From assembly GCF_036178845.1 (NCBI RefSeq), contig NZ_CP108070.1, forward strand, positions 5,394,001 to 5,458,000: a stretch of DNA of 64,000 nucleotides. Direction: 5' to 3'. Below the pieces are notes generated by a model that worked only from the letters and a program-made list of their open reading frames with translations, was not told the DNA's origin and did no database searches. The DNA comes from Streptomyces sp. NBC_00271. Lineage in GTDB: Bacteria; Actinomycetota; Actinomycetes; Streptomycetales; Streptomycetaceae. The position numbers were made by a program, and so were the translations under genes. Positions 39,966-48,633 of the stretch are shown one piece after another (positions within the stretch are counted from its first letter, which is position 1; each line of letters starts with the position of its first letter).

Positions 39966-41546
39966 ATGAACGGCTTCGACTGGGCCGTCCTGGTCGCGTA
40001 CTTCGGTGTCATGACCGCGATCGGTGTCTGGTCCCACAAGCGTGTGGACGACGTCAGCGACTTCTTCACCGCGGGCGGCAAGATGCCCTGGTGGCTGTCC
40101 GGTATCTCGCACCACATGTCGGGCTACAGCGCGGTGATGTTCACCGGGTACGCCGGTATCGCGTACACGTACGGCATCACCTCGTACGTCACCTGGGCGC
40201 TGCCCATCGCCATCGGCGTGCTGCTCGGCGCGAAACTGTTCGCGCCCCGGCTCAACCGGCTCCGCTCCCGGCTGCACGTGGCCTCACCGCTCGAATACCT
40301 CAAGGACCGCTACAACGTGCCGACGCAGCAGGCGCTCGCCTGGTCGGGCATCCTGCTGAAGATCGTGGACGTCGGTGCGAAGTGGGCGGCGATCGCGACC
40401 CTGCTGAGCGTCTTCACCGGGGTCACGCTCACCCAGGGCATCCTCATCACCGGTGGCATCACGGCCGTGTACTGCACGATCGGCGGTCTGTGGGCGGACG
40501 CGCTGACGGAACTGGGTCAGTTCGTGATCCAGTTGCTGGCGGGGCTCTCGATGCTGATCATCGTGCTGAACAAGATCTCCGACCAGGGTGGCCTGTCCAA
40601 GGCTCTCGACTCGCCGAAGCTGCACGGTCACGCGAACGGATTCGCGGGCCCGTATCTGACGGTGTTCTTCATCGCGTACCTGTTCATCAAGCTGTTCGAG
40701 TACAACGGCGGGATGTGGAACCAGGCTCAGCGCTACATGGCGACGGGCAGCGCCAAGCAGGCCACGAAGTCGGCCTTCCTGTCCGCCGGGCTCTGGTTCG
40801 TGTGGCCGGTGATCCTGTTCATCCCGATGTGGCTGTCGCCGCTCCTCGTCACGGCGAAGAAGCCGGACGGCTCGGACGCGTACGGTCTGATGACCGAACA
40901 GCTCCTTCCCCACGGGCTGCTGGGTCTGGTCGTGGTCGGTTTCTTCTCGCACACGATGGCCATGTGCTCGTCGGACGCGAACGCGATCGCCGCGGTGTTC
41001 ACCCGGGACGTGGCGCCGGTTCTCTCCAAGGCCGCGCGTGCCTGGGACACCCGGGCCGGCCTCATCGCGGGGCGGATCACGACCGTCGCCTTCCTCGGGT
41101 TCTCGATGGCGGTGGCGACGCAGGTCAACTCCCCCACCTTCAAGGACATCATCACGGTCGTCATCAAGTGGGTGGCGGGGCTCATGGGGCCGATCGCGAT
41201 CCCGTTCATCCTGGGTCTGCTGCGACCGTTCCGTAAGTCCGGTCCGACGGCGGCGCTCACCAGTTGGGCCTGTGGTCTGCTCGCGTTCTTCTTCGTCAAC
41301 TACAACCTGGACTTCTCCCAGCGCACCGATGTGAAGCTGGAGTACCAGGTCGCCGTTCCGATGGTCATCTCCCTCGTCCTGTACATCCTCATCGGCTTCC
41401 TGAAGCCCGAGGACACGCCGGAGCGGGACGCGATCATCGAGAAGATCAACACGGATGGAGACGGGGACGGGGCCGCTGCCGCGGCGGTCCCGGCTCCGGC
41501 GGAGGCCGTGGACGGGGCGGGCACCGCCAGCCCGTCCGGCGTCTGA
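39966..41546 (+). CDS. Sodium:solute symporter (SSS family)
   Basis: The protein has 526 residues from ATG 39966 with CTGGAGG just before. About 13-14 TM helices (WAVLVAYFGVMTAIGVWSH at the start). The SSS features are DFFTAGGKMPWWLSGISHHMSGYSAVMFTG, near the sodium-binding helix 1, and GLWADALTELGQF. A long acidic/Ala tail ends in the cytoplasm. It resembles SGLT-type carriers of sugars or other organic solutes. Not in an operon. Followed by a perfect hairpin. Confidence 0.93.
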   Translation: MNGFDWAVLVAYFGVMTAIGVWSHKRVDDVSDFFTAGGKMPWWLSGISHHMSGYSAVMFTGYAGIAYTYGITSYVTWALPIAIGVLLGAKLFAPRLNRLRSRLHVASPLEYLKDRYNVPTQQALAWSGILLKIVDVGAKWAAIATLLSVFTGVTLTQGILITGGITAVYCTIGGLWADALTELGQFVIQLLAGLSMLIIVLNKISDQGGLSKALDSPKLHGHANGFAGPYLTVFFIAYLFIKLFEYNGGMWNQAQRYMATGSAKQATKSAFLSAGLWFVWPVILFIPMWLSPLLVTAKKPDGSDAYGLMTEQLLPHGLLGLVVVGFFSHTMAMCSSDANAIAAVFTRDVAPVLSKAARAWDTRAGLIAGRITTVAFLGFSMAVATQVNSPTFKDIITVVIKWVAGLMGPIAIPFILGLLRPFRKSGPTAALTSWACGLLAFFFVNYNLDFSQRTDVKLEYQVAVPMVISLVLYILIGFLKPEDTPERDAIIEKINTDGDGDGAAAAAVPAPAEAVDGAGTASPSGV

Positions 41547-41552
41547 GAACCC

Positions 41553-41588
41553 CCGGCGGCCGGCAGTCGTACGGCTGCCGGCCGCCGG
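41553..41588 (+). terminator. 14-bp perfect hairpin after the symporter gene
   Basis: CCGGCGGCCGGCAG (41553-41566), loop TCGTACGG, CTGCCGGCCGCCGG (41575-41588). No T-run, but the stem is very stable. Confidence 0.8.
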
Positions 41589-41621
41589 TGCCTTGGGCGG
41601 GACCGTCGTTCGGCTGCGGGG

Positions 41622-41728
41622 CGGTGGGGGCTGGGCGCGCAGTTCCCCGCGCCCCTCGGGCGGGGCTTCGCCCCGCATCCCCCAGCCCCCGGCTTGGGGA
41701 TGGGACGGGTAGGGGCGGCGGGGGCGAG
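41622..41728 (-). repeat. Dispersed intergenic repeat, copy 2 (inverted relative to copy 1)
   Basis: Block B (41622-41656) and block A (41697-41728) match the copy at 29741-29882 when reverse-complemented. The middle is different and holds hairpin GCGGGGCTTCGCCCCGC. It ends next to the stop codon of the ADP-ribosylglycohydrolase-like gene. Confidence 0.85.
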
Positions 41729-41735
41729 GAACGTC

Positions 41736-42869
41736 TTAGGCCCGGGGGTAGCGGGCCAGCCAGCCCGGGGCTGAGCCGGCTGGGCCGTGGAGGGCCGGGC
41801 CCTGGGTCATCTCCATGGCGAAGTCGTCCGCGAGGGCCAGCATCGTGGGACGGCCCTCCAGCTCGGCCAGCCAGGCGGGCGGGAGGGCCGTCTCGCCGTG
41901 CAGGGCCCCGAGCAGCCCCCCGGTGAGGGCGCCGGCCGCCCCTGAGGGCCCACCCTGGTTCACCGCGAGGCACAGGCCGTGCCGGATGTCGTCGCCCACC
42001 AGCGCGCAGTACACGGCCACCGCGAGCAACCCCTCCGCCGTACCGTCCCCGGCGAGTTCCTCCACCCGCCCCGGCGTCGGCATCCCCTGCCGCACGGCCC
42101 CCAGCGCGTACTGGAGCGCGTCCGCGACGGGCTGCTGCCCCGGCCGCGCCGCGAGGATCGCGAGCGCCCGCTGCACGGCCCCGTCGAGGCTCTCGCCGCG
42201 GGCCAGCGCGTGCACGATGACGGCGTACGCGCCCGCCGCGAGGTACGCCGTGGGGTGCCCGTGCGTCTGCGCGGCGCACTCGACGGCTAGCTGCATCACG
42301 AGCTGCGGCTCCCAGCCGACGAGCAGCCCGAAGGGCGCCGAGCGGGCGGCGGCCTCGGGACCGAGCTCGCCGGGGTTCTTGGGCGCGTCCAGCGTGCCCA
42401 TGATGTCGTCGCCGAAGCCGATCAGGCAGGCGCGGGCCGGGTCCCGGCGGGCGTACAGCCACTCCTCGCGGGCCAGCCAGCCGTCGTCCTTGCGGCGCTC
42501 GTCGGGGCCCCAGTCGCTCTGTGTGGCCGCCCAGCGGCGGTACGCCCGGTGGAGGTCGGTGGGCGGATGCCAGGCGCCGGTGTCACGGCGCACCTGGGCG
42601 CGTATCAGACCGTCGAGGGAGAAGAGGGTCAGCTGGGTGAGGTGGGTGACGGAGCCACGCCGGCCGTGCCCGAAGGCGAGGTCGACCAGCCCCTCCGCAC
42701 CGTGGGCCTCCCGGATCCCCTCCAGGGTGAGCCCGTCGACCGGCGCCCCGAGGGCGTCCCCGACGGCCGCGCCCAGCAGGGTCCCCCGTACCCGGCTACG
42801 GAAGTCCTGCTGCTCCGCACGGCCCCAGACGGCACCGGCTGTCGCACCCACCGAGACCTCCCCAGGCAC
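41736..42869 (-). CDS. ADP-ribosylglycohydrolase-fold protein lacking metal ligands
   Basis: The protein has 377 residues from ATG 42869. GTLLGAAVGDALGAPVDG opens the family's fold, and helices follow to the end. Active members bind two Mg ions through a TDDT motif near residue 75 and a GGDxDT motif near the end. Here the first reads T75-H76-L77-T78 (GSVTHLTQLTLF) and the second NQGGPSGAAGALTGG, so the carboxylates are gone. It should not remove ADP-ribose by the known mechanism. It could bind ADP-ribose or related nucleotides without cleaving, or have other chemistry. It lies just downstream of a P-loop/TPR gene on the same strand, about 100 bp apart, so they may be co-transcribed. Confidence 0.88.
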   Translation of the reverse strand: MPGEVSVGATAGAVWGRAEQQDFRSRVRGTLLGAAVGDALGAPVDGLTLEGIREAHGAEGLVDLAFGHGRRGSVTHLTQLTLFSLDGLIRAQVRRDTGAWHPPTDLHRAYRRWAATQSDWGPDERRKDDGWLAREEWLYARRDPARACLIGFGDDIMGTLDAPKNPGELGPEAAARSAPFGLLVGWEPQLVMQLAVECAAQTHGHPTAYLAAGAYAVIVHALARGESLDGAVQRALAILAARPGQQPVADALQYALGAVRQGMPTPGRVEELAGDGTAEGLLAVAVYCALVGDDIRHGLCLAVNQGGPSGAAGALTGGLLGALHGETALPPAWLAELEGRPTMLALADDFAMEMTQGPALHGPAGSAPGWLARYPRA

Positions 42870-42971
42870 TGTCCGTACGTCCGACAGCTCAGCACTGTAA
42901 TCGACCGGGAACGGTCCGTTCAGGGCCCGGAACGGTATGCGAACTGTGACCCGAGTGAACCAAGTGCTCGC

Positions 42972-45608
42972 TTATGAACGGCGTTCGGCCGTGTTTTCCG
43001 CGGCGATCCACTCCCCGAGCGGGGCCAGCCGGGCCCGCTCGGTGTCGGAACTCAGTTCGAGGGCTCGGTCCAGGTCAGCGCGTGCCTCCTCGAACCGCCC
43101 GAGCCCGAGCAGGGCCCGCACGCGGCAGACGAGGATCGGTGCCTCGTCGGGGCGCAGGGCGCGCGCCCGGTCGAGGTCGGCCAGGGCGCGGTCGTGGGAT
43201 GCGCGTTCGAGGTGGAGCTCGGCACGTCGGCGCAGTGCCCAGGGGTAGTCCGGTTGGAGGGCGAGGGCCCGGTCGAGGTCGGCGAGCGCCTCCTCGGGGC
43301 GGCCCAGCGCCCCGCGGCAGACGCCTCGGCTCGCGTACGCCGAGGCGTAGCCGTCGTCGAGGGCGAGGGCCCGGTCGTAGTCGGCGAGGGCCTGCTCCGG
43401 GCGGCCCGCGGCGCGCAGGGCGTCTCCGCGTTCGCACAGGCCCCAGATCCCGTCGGGGTACAGGCGGACCGCCTCGTCGAGGTCGGCCAGTTGACGCCCG
43501 TGCTCGCCGCGGGTGCGCCACACGCGGGCCCGGCGGATCAGCGCCCAGGGGTACTCCGGTTTGAGTTCCAGCGCGTGGTTCAGGTCCGCGAGGGCTTCGT
43601 CCGGTTGCCCCAGCAGCTGGCGGACGGCTCCCCGGGAGGCCCAGGCGAAGTGGTGGGAGGGGTCGAGCGCGATCCCGCGGTCCAGGTCTTCGAGCGCCCT
43701 GTCGTAGTGGCCGAGGATGCGGTGGTACTCGCCGCGTACGGAGACGGTCGGGGCGTGGTCCGGTTCGAGGGCGTCGGCCCGGTCCAGATCGGCGAGGCCC
43801 GCCTCGTGGTCGCCGAGGCCGCCGTGGCTGAAGCCCCTGCCGCGGTACGCCCGTGCCAGTTCCGGATCGAGCGCGAGGGCCCGGTCGAACTCCGCGAGCG
43901 CGGGAGCGTACGCGCCGGCGTGCCGCAGGGCCCGTCCCCGGGCCACCCGGGCCCGGGCCTGCCAGCGCTCCTCGAACCCGGTCCGGTTCAGCAGCAGCCC
44001 CAGCGCGGCGGCCACTCCGCCGCCCGCGAGCGCCGCCAGCAGGTCGCGCCCCCAGGTCCGTACGAGCTCGGTGTCCGCGTCCTCGCCCGCCTCCGCCAGG
44101 ACCCGTGCCCAGCGTTCGGCGAAGACGCCGCCGTCGACGCTGTCGCAGGCGTCCACGAAGTCCCGCAGCACCAGGGGCAGCGCGGTGCGGGCGTTCGCGC
44201 ACAGCCGGTGGTACGACTCCGCGAGCCGTAGCTCACGCCAGCCGCCGTCCGCCCACACCTCGGCCGCGTCCAGACCGGCTTCGGCCTCCGTGCGCCAGCG
44301 CCCGAACGTCTCCGCGAGCCGGGTGTGCCGCCCCGCCCAGCCGCGCGGGGAGCGCAGCCGCTGCAGGCGCAGCATCGGGGCCCGTACGACGTCGTGGTAC
44401 TGGATCCGGTGTCCGCGGTCGGTGACGAAGGGGAGGCTTCGGAGCCAGCCGAAGAGGGCGTCGGCCTCGGTCTCCGGGCAGTCCACGGCGGCACGGAAGA
44501 CGTCCGCGTCGAGTCGGCGGGGCAGGGCGCAGGCGAGGGCGGCGGCGCGGCGGACGGGGTCCCGTTCCCATTTGAGGAAGCGTTCGACGGCCGTGGCGCT
44601 CGGGTCGCCGATGTCGTCCGGGGCGCCGGGCCGGGACTCGGCGAGGGTGGAGACGAGGACGGGCAGTCCGCCGGTCAGCCGCAGCACTTCCTCGACGACG
44701 GGTTCGGCCACGACTCCCCTGTCGGCGAGCAGGCCGCGTGTCTCGGCCGCCGTGAAGGGCGCCAGCAGCACGTCCGCCACGAAGTCGGCGAGGCCGCCCC
44801 AGCGGGCGGTGTCGAGGGGGCGCTGCCCCGCCGTCACGACCACGACGTTCGCGGGCAGGGCGCCGTGCCGGTCGGTCGTCATCACATCGTGCAGCCAGCC
44901 GTCGAGGAGGGGCGCGGTCCGCTCGTAGGTGTCGAAGATCAGGACGAGCCAGGGGGCTTCGGCGGCGACCCCGGCCAGCTCGTCGAGCAGCACGGGGGTG
45001 AGCACCCGCTCGGGCGACAGGACGAGCTGCGCGTCCTCCCGGCTGCCCAGGCGTGCCCCGATTCCGGCCCTCAACCGGTCGGCCCCGTGGGCCAGTTGGG
45101 CCGGGTCGACGGCACCGGCGAAGGCGCCGACGCCGGGTACGAGACCGAGCCCGACCAGACTCGCCCGGGCGGCGGTCAGGCTCGCGGCCGACGGTGCCGA
45201 CGGCTGGAGTTCGGATGTCTGTGTTGCCGCCGCCGCTGCCGCCGACTCGGCCTCGTGGCTCCGCTCCCGGTGGGTGGCCAGCAGACGGTCGAGGTCCTTG
45301 AACCGGTGCCCCTGCCGGGCGAACCGCGCGCTGATCGCCGCCATCGCCTCGGGCAGGCTGCCGACGCCGTCGTCGACGTACGCCGTCAGCGCCCCACAGG
45401 CCCGGGCGATCTGCTCCAACTCCCGTACGAGAAAGGTCTTTCCGACGCCCGCGTTGCCGTGGACGTGGAAGAGGAAGCGATGTCGCTCGTCCTCCGGCGG
45501 CAGATCGAAATTCTGCCGGAACGCGGCGCGTTCGGCACCGCGGCCGACGAAGCCGCGACGTCTGCGGTCCCTGATCAGGTCCTGCATGGACGGCCGCGTC
45601 CGCGCCAT
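42972..45608 (-). CDS. STAND-like P-loop NTPase with C-terminal TPR array
   Basis: The protein has 878 residues from ATG 45608. The N-terminus GFVGRGAERAAFRQNF precedes Walker A GNAGVGKT (about residue 50), and LVLIFDTYE at about 221 is Walker B. An Ala-rich insert (about 115-160) lies between. The winged-helix-like middle at about 330-470 resembles STAND/NB-ARC proteins. From about 570 to 865 there are eight or nine TPR units of 34 residues (ALAEFDRALALDPELARAYRGRG). There is no N-terminal effector (nuclease, TIR, protease) in front of the NTPase. STAND proteins switch signalling on ligand binding and can act in defence or regulation. Role here unknown. Confidence 0.88.
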   Translation of the reverse strand: MARTRPSMQDLIRDRRRRGFVGRGAERAAFRQNFDLPPEDERHRFLFHVHGNAGVGKTFLVRELEQIARACGALTAYVDDGVGSLPEAMAAISARFARQGHRFKDLDRLLATHRERSHEAESAAAAAATQTSELQPSAPSAASLTAARASLVGLGLVPGVGAFAGAVDPAQLAHGADRLRAGIGARLGSREDAQLVLSPERVLTPVLLDELAGVAAEAPWLVLIFDTYERTAPLLDGWLHDVMTTDRHGALPANVVVVTAGQRPLDTARWGGLADFVADVLLAPFTAAETRGLLADRGVVAEPVVEEVLRLTGGLPVLVSTLAESRPGAPDDIGDPSATAVERFLKWERDPVRRAAALACALPRRLDADVFRAAVDCPETEADALFGWLRSLPFVTDRGHRIQYHDVVRAPMLRLQRLRSPRGWAGRHTRLAETFGRWRTEAEAGLDAAEVWADGGWRELRLAESYHRLCANARTALPLVLRDFVDACDSVDGGVFAERWARVLAEAGEDADTELVRTWGRDLLAALAGGGVAAALGLLLNRTGFEERWQARARVARGRALRHAGAYAPALAEFDRALALDPELARAYRGRGFSHGGLGDHEAGLADLDRADALEPDHAPTVSVRGEYHRILGHYDRALEDLDRGIALDPSHHFAWASRGAVRQLLGQPDEALADLNHALELKPEYPWALIRRARVWRTRGEHGRQLADLDEAVRLYPDGIWGLCERGDALRAAGRPEQALADYDRALALDDGYASAYASRGVCRGALGRPEEALADLDRALALQPDYPWALRRRAELHLERASHDRALADLDRARALRPDEAPILVCRVRALLGLGRFEEARADLDRALELSSDTERARLAPLGEWIAAENTAERRS

Positions 45609-45694
45609 CCGCCCACCTCCTCGCCGCTCCCGACCGGGTCCGGCTCCCAGTCTGGCCCAACTTGCCCTGAACCATCAGGGAGTCGACCTCGGTT

Positions 45695-45724
45695 GTCCCC
45701 GCCGTCGTGCATGCCGGCGGGGAC
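45695..45724 (-). terminator. Hairpin after the LamG gene
   Basis: GTCCCCGCCG (45695-45704) and CGGCGGGGAC (45715-45724), 10 bp perfect, 29 bp beyond the minus-strand stop. Confidence 0.75.
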
Positions 45725-45753
45725 GATCGGTCAGGTGCGGCGCACGGTCGGGC

Positions 45754-47874
45754 TCAGCACAGGCAAGGGTCGGTGCCGTGGCCCAGCCCGATGATGTCTC
45801 TGTCCCTCAGCGCCCCCGCGTACGCCTGTACCTCGTCGACGTCGCCGTGCAGGTACTCGCCCCAGCCGTCCGCCGTGTGCCCCCGGCCCACCTGCAACGG
45901 GCCAAAGCTGTGCAGGCCGTTCGGGAAGGCCGCGGTGGCCGCCGCGTTGGTGTAACCGTCCAAGTAGAGCTTGATCGTGTCGGTGGCGTCGTCGTAGACG
46001 ACGGCGAGCCGGTGGCCCTGGCCCTCGCCGCCGTCGGCCGCCTCGATCTGCGAGACCACGGTCTCGGCCGCACCTTCCTCGTCCGCGACCGGCATGACCA
46101 GCTGCCACGCGTGCTGCGACGGCTCGTAGCGCACCTTGAAGGTGTCCGTGTGCTCACCGGCCTGCGACAGCACGGTCATCGGGTGGGCGGGCTCGGAGTC
46201 CGCCAGCCGTACGACGGCGCCGATGGTGAAGCTGTCCCCGGTGTCCACGACCGGCTGCTGGGTGGCCGCGTAGGCCGTCTCACCGTCCAGCTGGAGGTGA
46301 CCGTCACCGACCAGGGCGTAGGGCACGTCGGGGCAGTCCGGGTCGAGGTCCGGGATGCAGGAGCCGTCGGGGCCGCGGTGGATCGTCGCGCCCGAGCCGA
46401 GCTTCAGCGGAGCGCCGCCGCCCTGTTCGGGGCTGACACCGTCCGACGCCGTCTCCAGGGACCAGTGTCCGAGCAACCGCGGTGTGCGGTAGCCGAGTTC
46501 AGCGGCCTCGGTCGGTACCACGACCCGGTCGTAGGCGCGGACGTCGCCGATGTCGCCCTGCCAGGCCGACACCCCGGGGCCCTGGCCGATGCGGAAGGCG
46601 TCGGTGGTCGCCGCGGGCGTGACCCGTGTCTTCGTACCGGTCTCGTGGCCGTTGACGTACAGCTGCGCCAGTCCGGTCTCGGCGTCGTACAGGCCCAGGA
46701 CATGGGCCCACTCGCCGGTCTCCGGTACGCCGCCCGAGATCTCCTGGCCGCCGACCGTGAACGACCAGACGGGGTGCGCGTCCCCGGCGCGCAGTCCGAG
46801 TGCGAGGCCGCTGGAGCCGTTCGCGCCCTGGCTCGCGACCGCCATGTCGCGGTCGGTGCGCTCGGGGCGCACCCAGGCGCCGACCGCGAAGGTCCCGCCC
46901 GTGTTGACGGCCGGTGCGTCGGGGGTGAGGAACGCCTGGTCACCGCCGTCGAGGTGGGCCGTGGTGGTGAGGCCGGTGCCCTCCGGCGCGGCTCCCGCGA
47001 AGGTCACTCCGGAGCCGGCGCGAGCGTCGGTTCCCGTCTCGGCGACCGCACTCGTGGCGCCGGCCGCGTCGGCGAGCTTCCACTGGGCGGCAGGGGCGTG
47101 ACCCTCCTTCACGTTGAAGTCGTACGTCGACTGGCCGCTGCTGCGTCCGGCGCGGTCGATCGCGTGGACCGTCAGTATCTGGACGCCCCGACGGAGCGGC
47201 AGGTAGGGGATGGTCACGGCACCGCCGGGCTGTTCCGCCCGGACTGTTCCGTAGGGGCCGCCGATGAAACCGTACGTGTAGGCCACCACGTCGTCGGAGG
47301 GCGAGTCCATGGTGAAGTGGCCGTACAAGCCCACCCCGTCCACCCAGAACACGTCCTCCGGCCGCGGGTATTCGGGGGAGGTGATCGTCGCCTTCTCCGG
47401 GTTCACGGCGTCGTACACGAACGCGCAGAGCGAGCCGCTGTCGCCCTCGGAGCTCCAAGGAGAGGTGGCCTTGCCGTCGTTGGCACGAACCCGCCACGAG
47501 ACGACGGTGTCCGACGGGATGTCCGAGGGCAGTTGCACACTGAACGGGCTGCCCGACGCCTTCGCGGTGGTCGTGTACGTCCTGTGCTGCTCGGCGCCCG
47601 CGGTGTCCGTCCATCCGGCCTCGAACTCACCGCTGACCTGGGTGCCGTCAGGGTCGGACAGCACCGCGCTCAGCTTCGGCGACTGCGCGACGTACGCCGT
47701 GTCGTCACCCGTCGCACACGGCTCGGTCCCGGTCCGCAGATCCTGCACGAGCGGCTGCCTCGGCGGCAGGTTGCCCGCGGCGTACGACGTGCCGGACGCG
47801 CCCGCCACGACGGCCGCGACACAACACCCCACCGCCAGCCGTCTTCCTCCAACTACCCATTTCTCGTAGGCCAT
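45754..47874 (-). CDS. Exported protein with two LamG domains
   Basis: The protein has 706 residues from ATG 47874, behind AGGGGAGG. Signal peptide at 1-32 (CCVAAVVAGASGTSYA). Two fibronectin-like/Ig-like regions at about 45-280 (VSWRVRANDGKATSPWSSEGDSG, LRRGVQILTVHAIDRAGRSSG). LamG 1 at about 290-460 (FAVGAWVRPERTDRDMAVASQG, WAHVLGLYDAETGLAQLYVNG) and LamG 2 at about 530-700 (FTIGAVVRLADSEP, LAVVYDDATDTIKLYLDG). Paired Cys in SCIPDLDPDCPD and CLC at the end. LamG lectin-like units bind glycans or proteins. No enzyme domain. Probably extracellular adhesion or polymer binding. Confidence 0.9.
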   Translation of the reverse strand: MAYEKWVVGGRRLAVGCCVAAVVAGASGTSYAAGNLPPRQPLVQDLRTGTEPCATGDDTAYVAQSPKLSAVLSDPDGTQVSGEFEAGWTDTAGAEQHRTYTTTAKASGSPFSVQLPSDIPSDTVVSWRVRANDGKATSPWSSEGDSGSLCAFVYDAVNPEKATITSPEYPRPEDVFWVDGVGLYGHFTMDSPSDDVVAYTYGFIGGPYGTVRAEQPGGAVTIPYLPLRRGVQILTVHAIDRAGRSSGQSTYDFNVKEGHAPAAQWKLADAAGATSAVAETGTDARAGSGVTFAGAAPEGTGLTTTAHLDGGDQAFLTPDAPAVNTGGTFAVGAWVRPERTDRDMAVASQGANGSSGLALGLRAGDAHPVWSFTVGGQEISGGVPETGEWAHVLGLYDAETGLAQLYVNGHETGTKTRVTPAATTDAFRIGQGPGVSAWQGDIGDVRAYDRVVVPTEAAELGYRTPRLLGHWSLETASDGVSPEQGGGAPLKLGSGATIHRGPDGSCIPDLDPDCPDVPYALVGDGHLQLDGETAYAATQQPVVDTGDSFTIGAVVRLADSEPAHPMTVLSQAGEHTDTFKVRYEPSQHAWQLVMPVADEEGAAETVVSQIEAADGGEGQGHRLAVVYDDATDTIKLYLDGYTNAAATAAFPNGLHSFGPLQVGRGHTADGWGEYLHGDVDEVQAYAGALRDRDIIGLGHGTDPCLC

Positions 47875-47965
47875 TTGATCCTCCCCTGTGATCCCCGAGC
47901 CCGTGGATCACACGGGCCGCTGGAGGCTAACAGGGGCAACTGGCAACGCCGTAGCGAGTTTTGAG

Positions 47966-48541
47966 CTACTTCACCACGGAGACCTTCGTACCCTTGGTGC
48001 CGAATGCCCAGACCGCGTCCCCGTCCGCGCTGTGCATACGGATCCCGCCGGTCTTCACGCCCGCCGCGGGCTGTGGCGAGGAGCCGTCCTGGGCGTTGGA
48101 GAAGGCGATGTTCACGCCGGACGCGACGGTGAAGTAGACGATGTTCTCGACCTTCGTGCCGTCCGTTCCCGTGGTGGAGGGGACGGTGGTCGACACCGCG
48201 TACCGGCCCGGCGCCGGGCTCACCGTGCCCGGCCACACCGCGAAGGTGCGGCGGACGGCCTCGCCGGTGTCGACGAGCCACACGCGTCGCTGGGCGAGCG
48301 AGTAGACGATCCGCCGTCCCGTGCCCGAGGCGTCGGGCACGGCGACCGGCTCGGCCTTCTTGGACGAGGCGGAGGGCCGCGGGCTCGCCGACGCGGACGG
48401 CTTCGCCCCGGCGGCGTGGGCGGCGGTCGGGTGCGCCCCCTGGTCGGCCTGCGCGGCGAGGGCGGTGACGCCCACGATCGCCGCCGTGGTCAGTCCGGTG
48501 ACCCAGATCCAGGAGGGAAGCCGTCGGGCAGGCACGGACAC
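47966..48541 (-). CDS. Exported YkuD-fold protein without the catalytic Cys and His
   Basis: The product has 191 residues from GTG 48541 (GAGGAG six bases before). N-terminal hydrophobic helix (WIWVTGLTTAAIVGVTALAA), then a Ser/Pro/Ala-rich spacer and a domain reading like L,D-transpeptidases: RRIVYSLAQRRVWLVDTGEAVRRTFAVWPG, then the end GGIRMHSADGDAVWAFGTKGTKVSVV. Active YkuD enzymes have SHGCIR; here it is K163-T164-G165-G166-I-R, losing both His and Cys, and the earlier HG motif is IAFSN. It probably binds peptidoglycan or another ligand without cross-linking. Between FbiC and LamG on the same strand. Confidence 0.85.
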   Translation of the reverse strand: MSVPARRLPSWIWVTGLTTAAIVGVTALAAQADQGAHPTAAHAAGAKPSASASPRPSASSKKAEPVAVPDASGTGRRIVYSLAQRRVWLVDTGEAVRRTFAVWPGTVSPAPGRYAVSTTVPSTTGTDGTKVENIVYFTVASGVNIAFSNAQDGSSPQPAAGVKTGGIRMHSADGDAVWAFGTKGTKVSVVK

Positions 48542-48633
48542 GCAACTCCTCGGATTCACCGGGCTTCGGGCCCTCCACCGAGGGTCGGATCATCGTACTC
48601 CGACACGCCCGGGGCCACCGCACGCTTCGGCCG

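Noticed and set aside
42972..45608. Calling the TPR/NTPase gene a proven phage-defence (Avs) gene
   Set aside because: The P-loop and TPR parts fit, but no effector domain or known defence neighbours are seen, so it stays a hypothesis.
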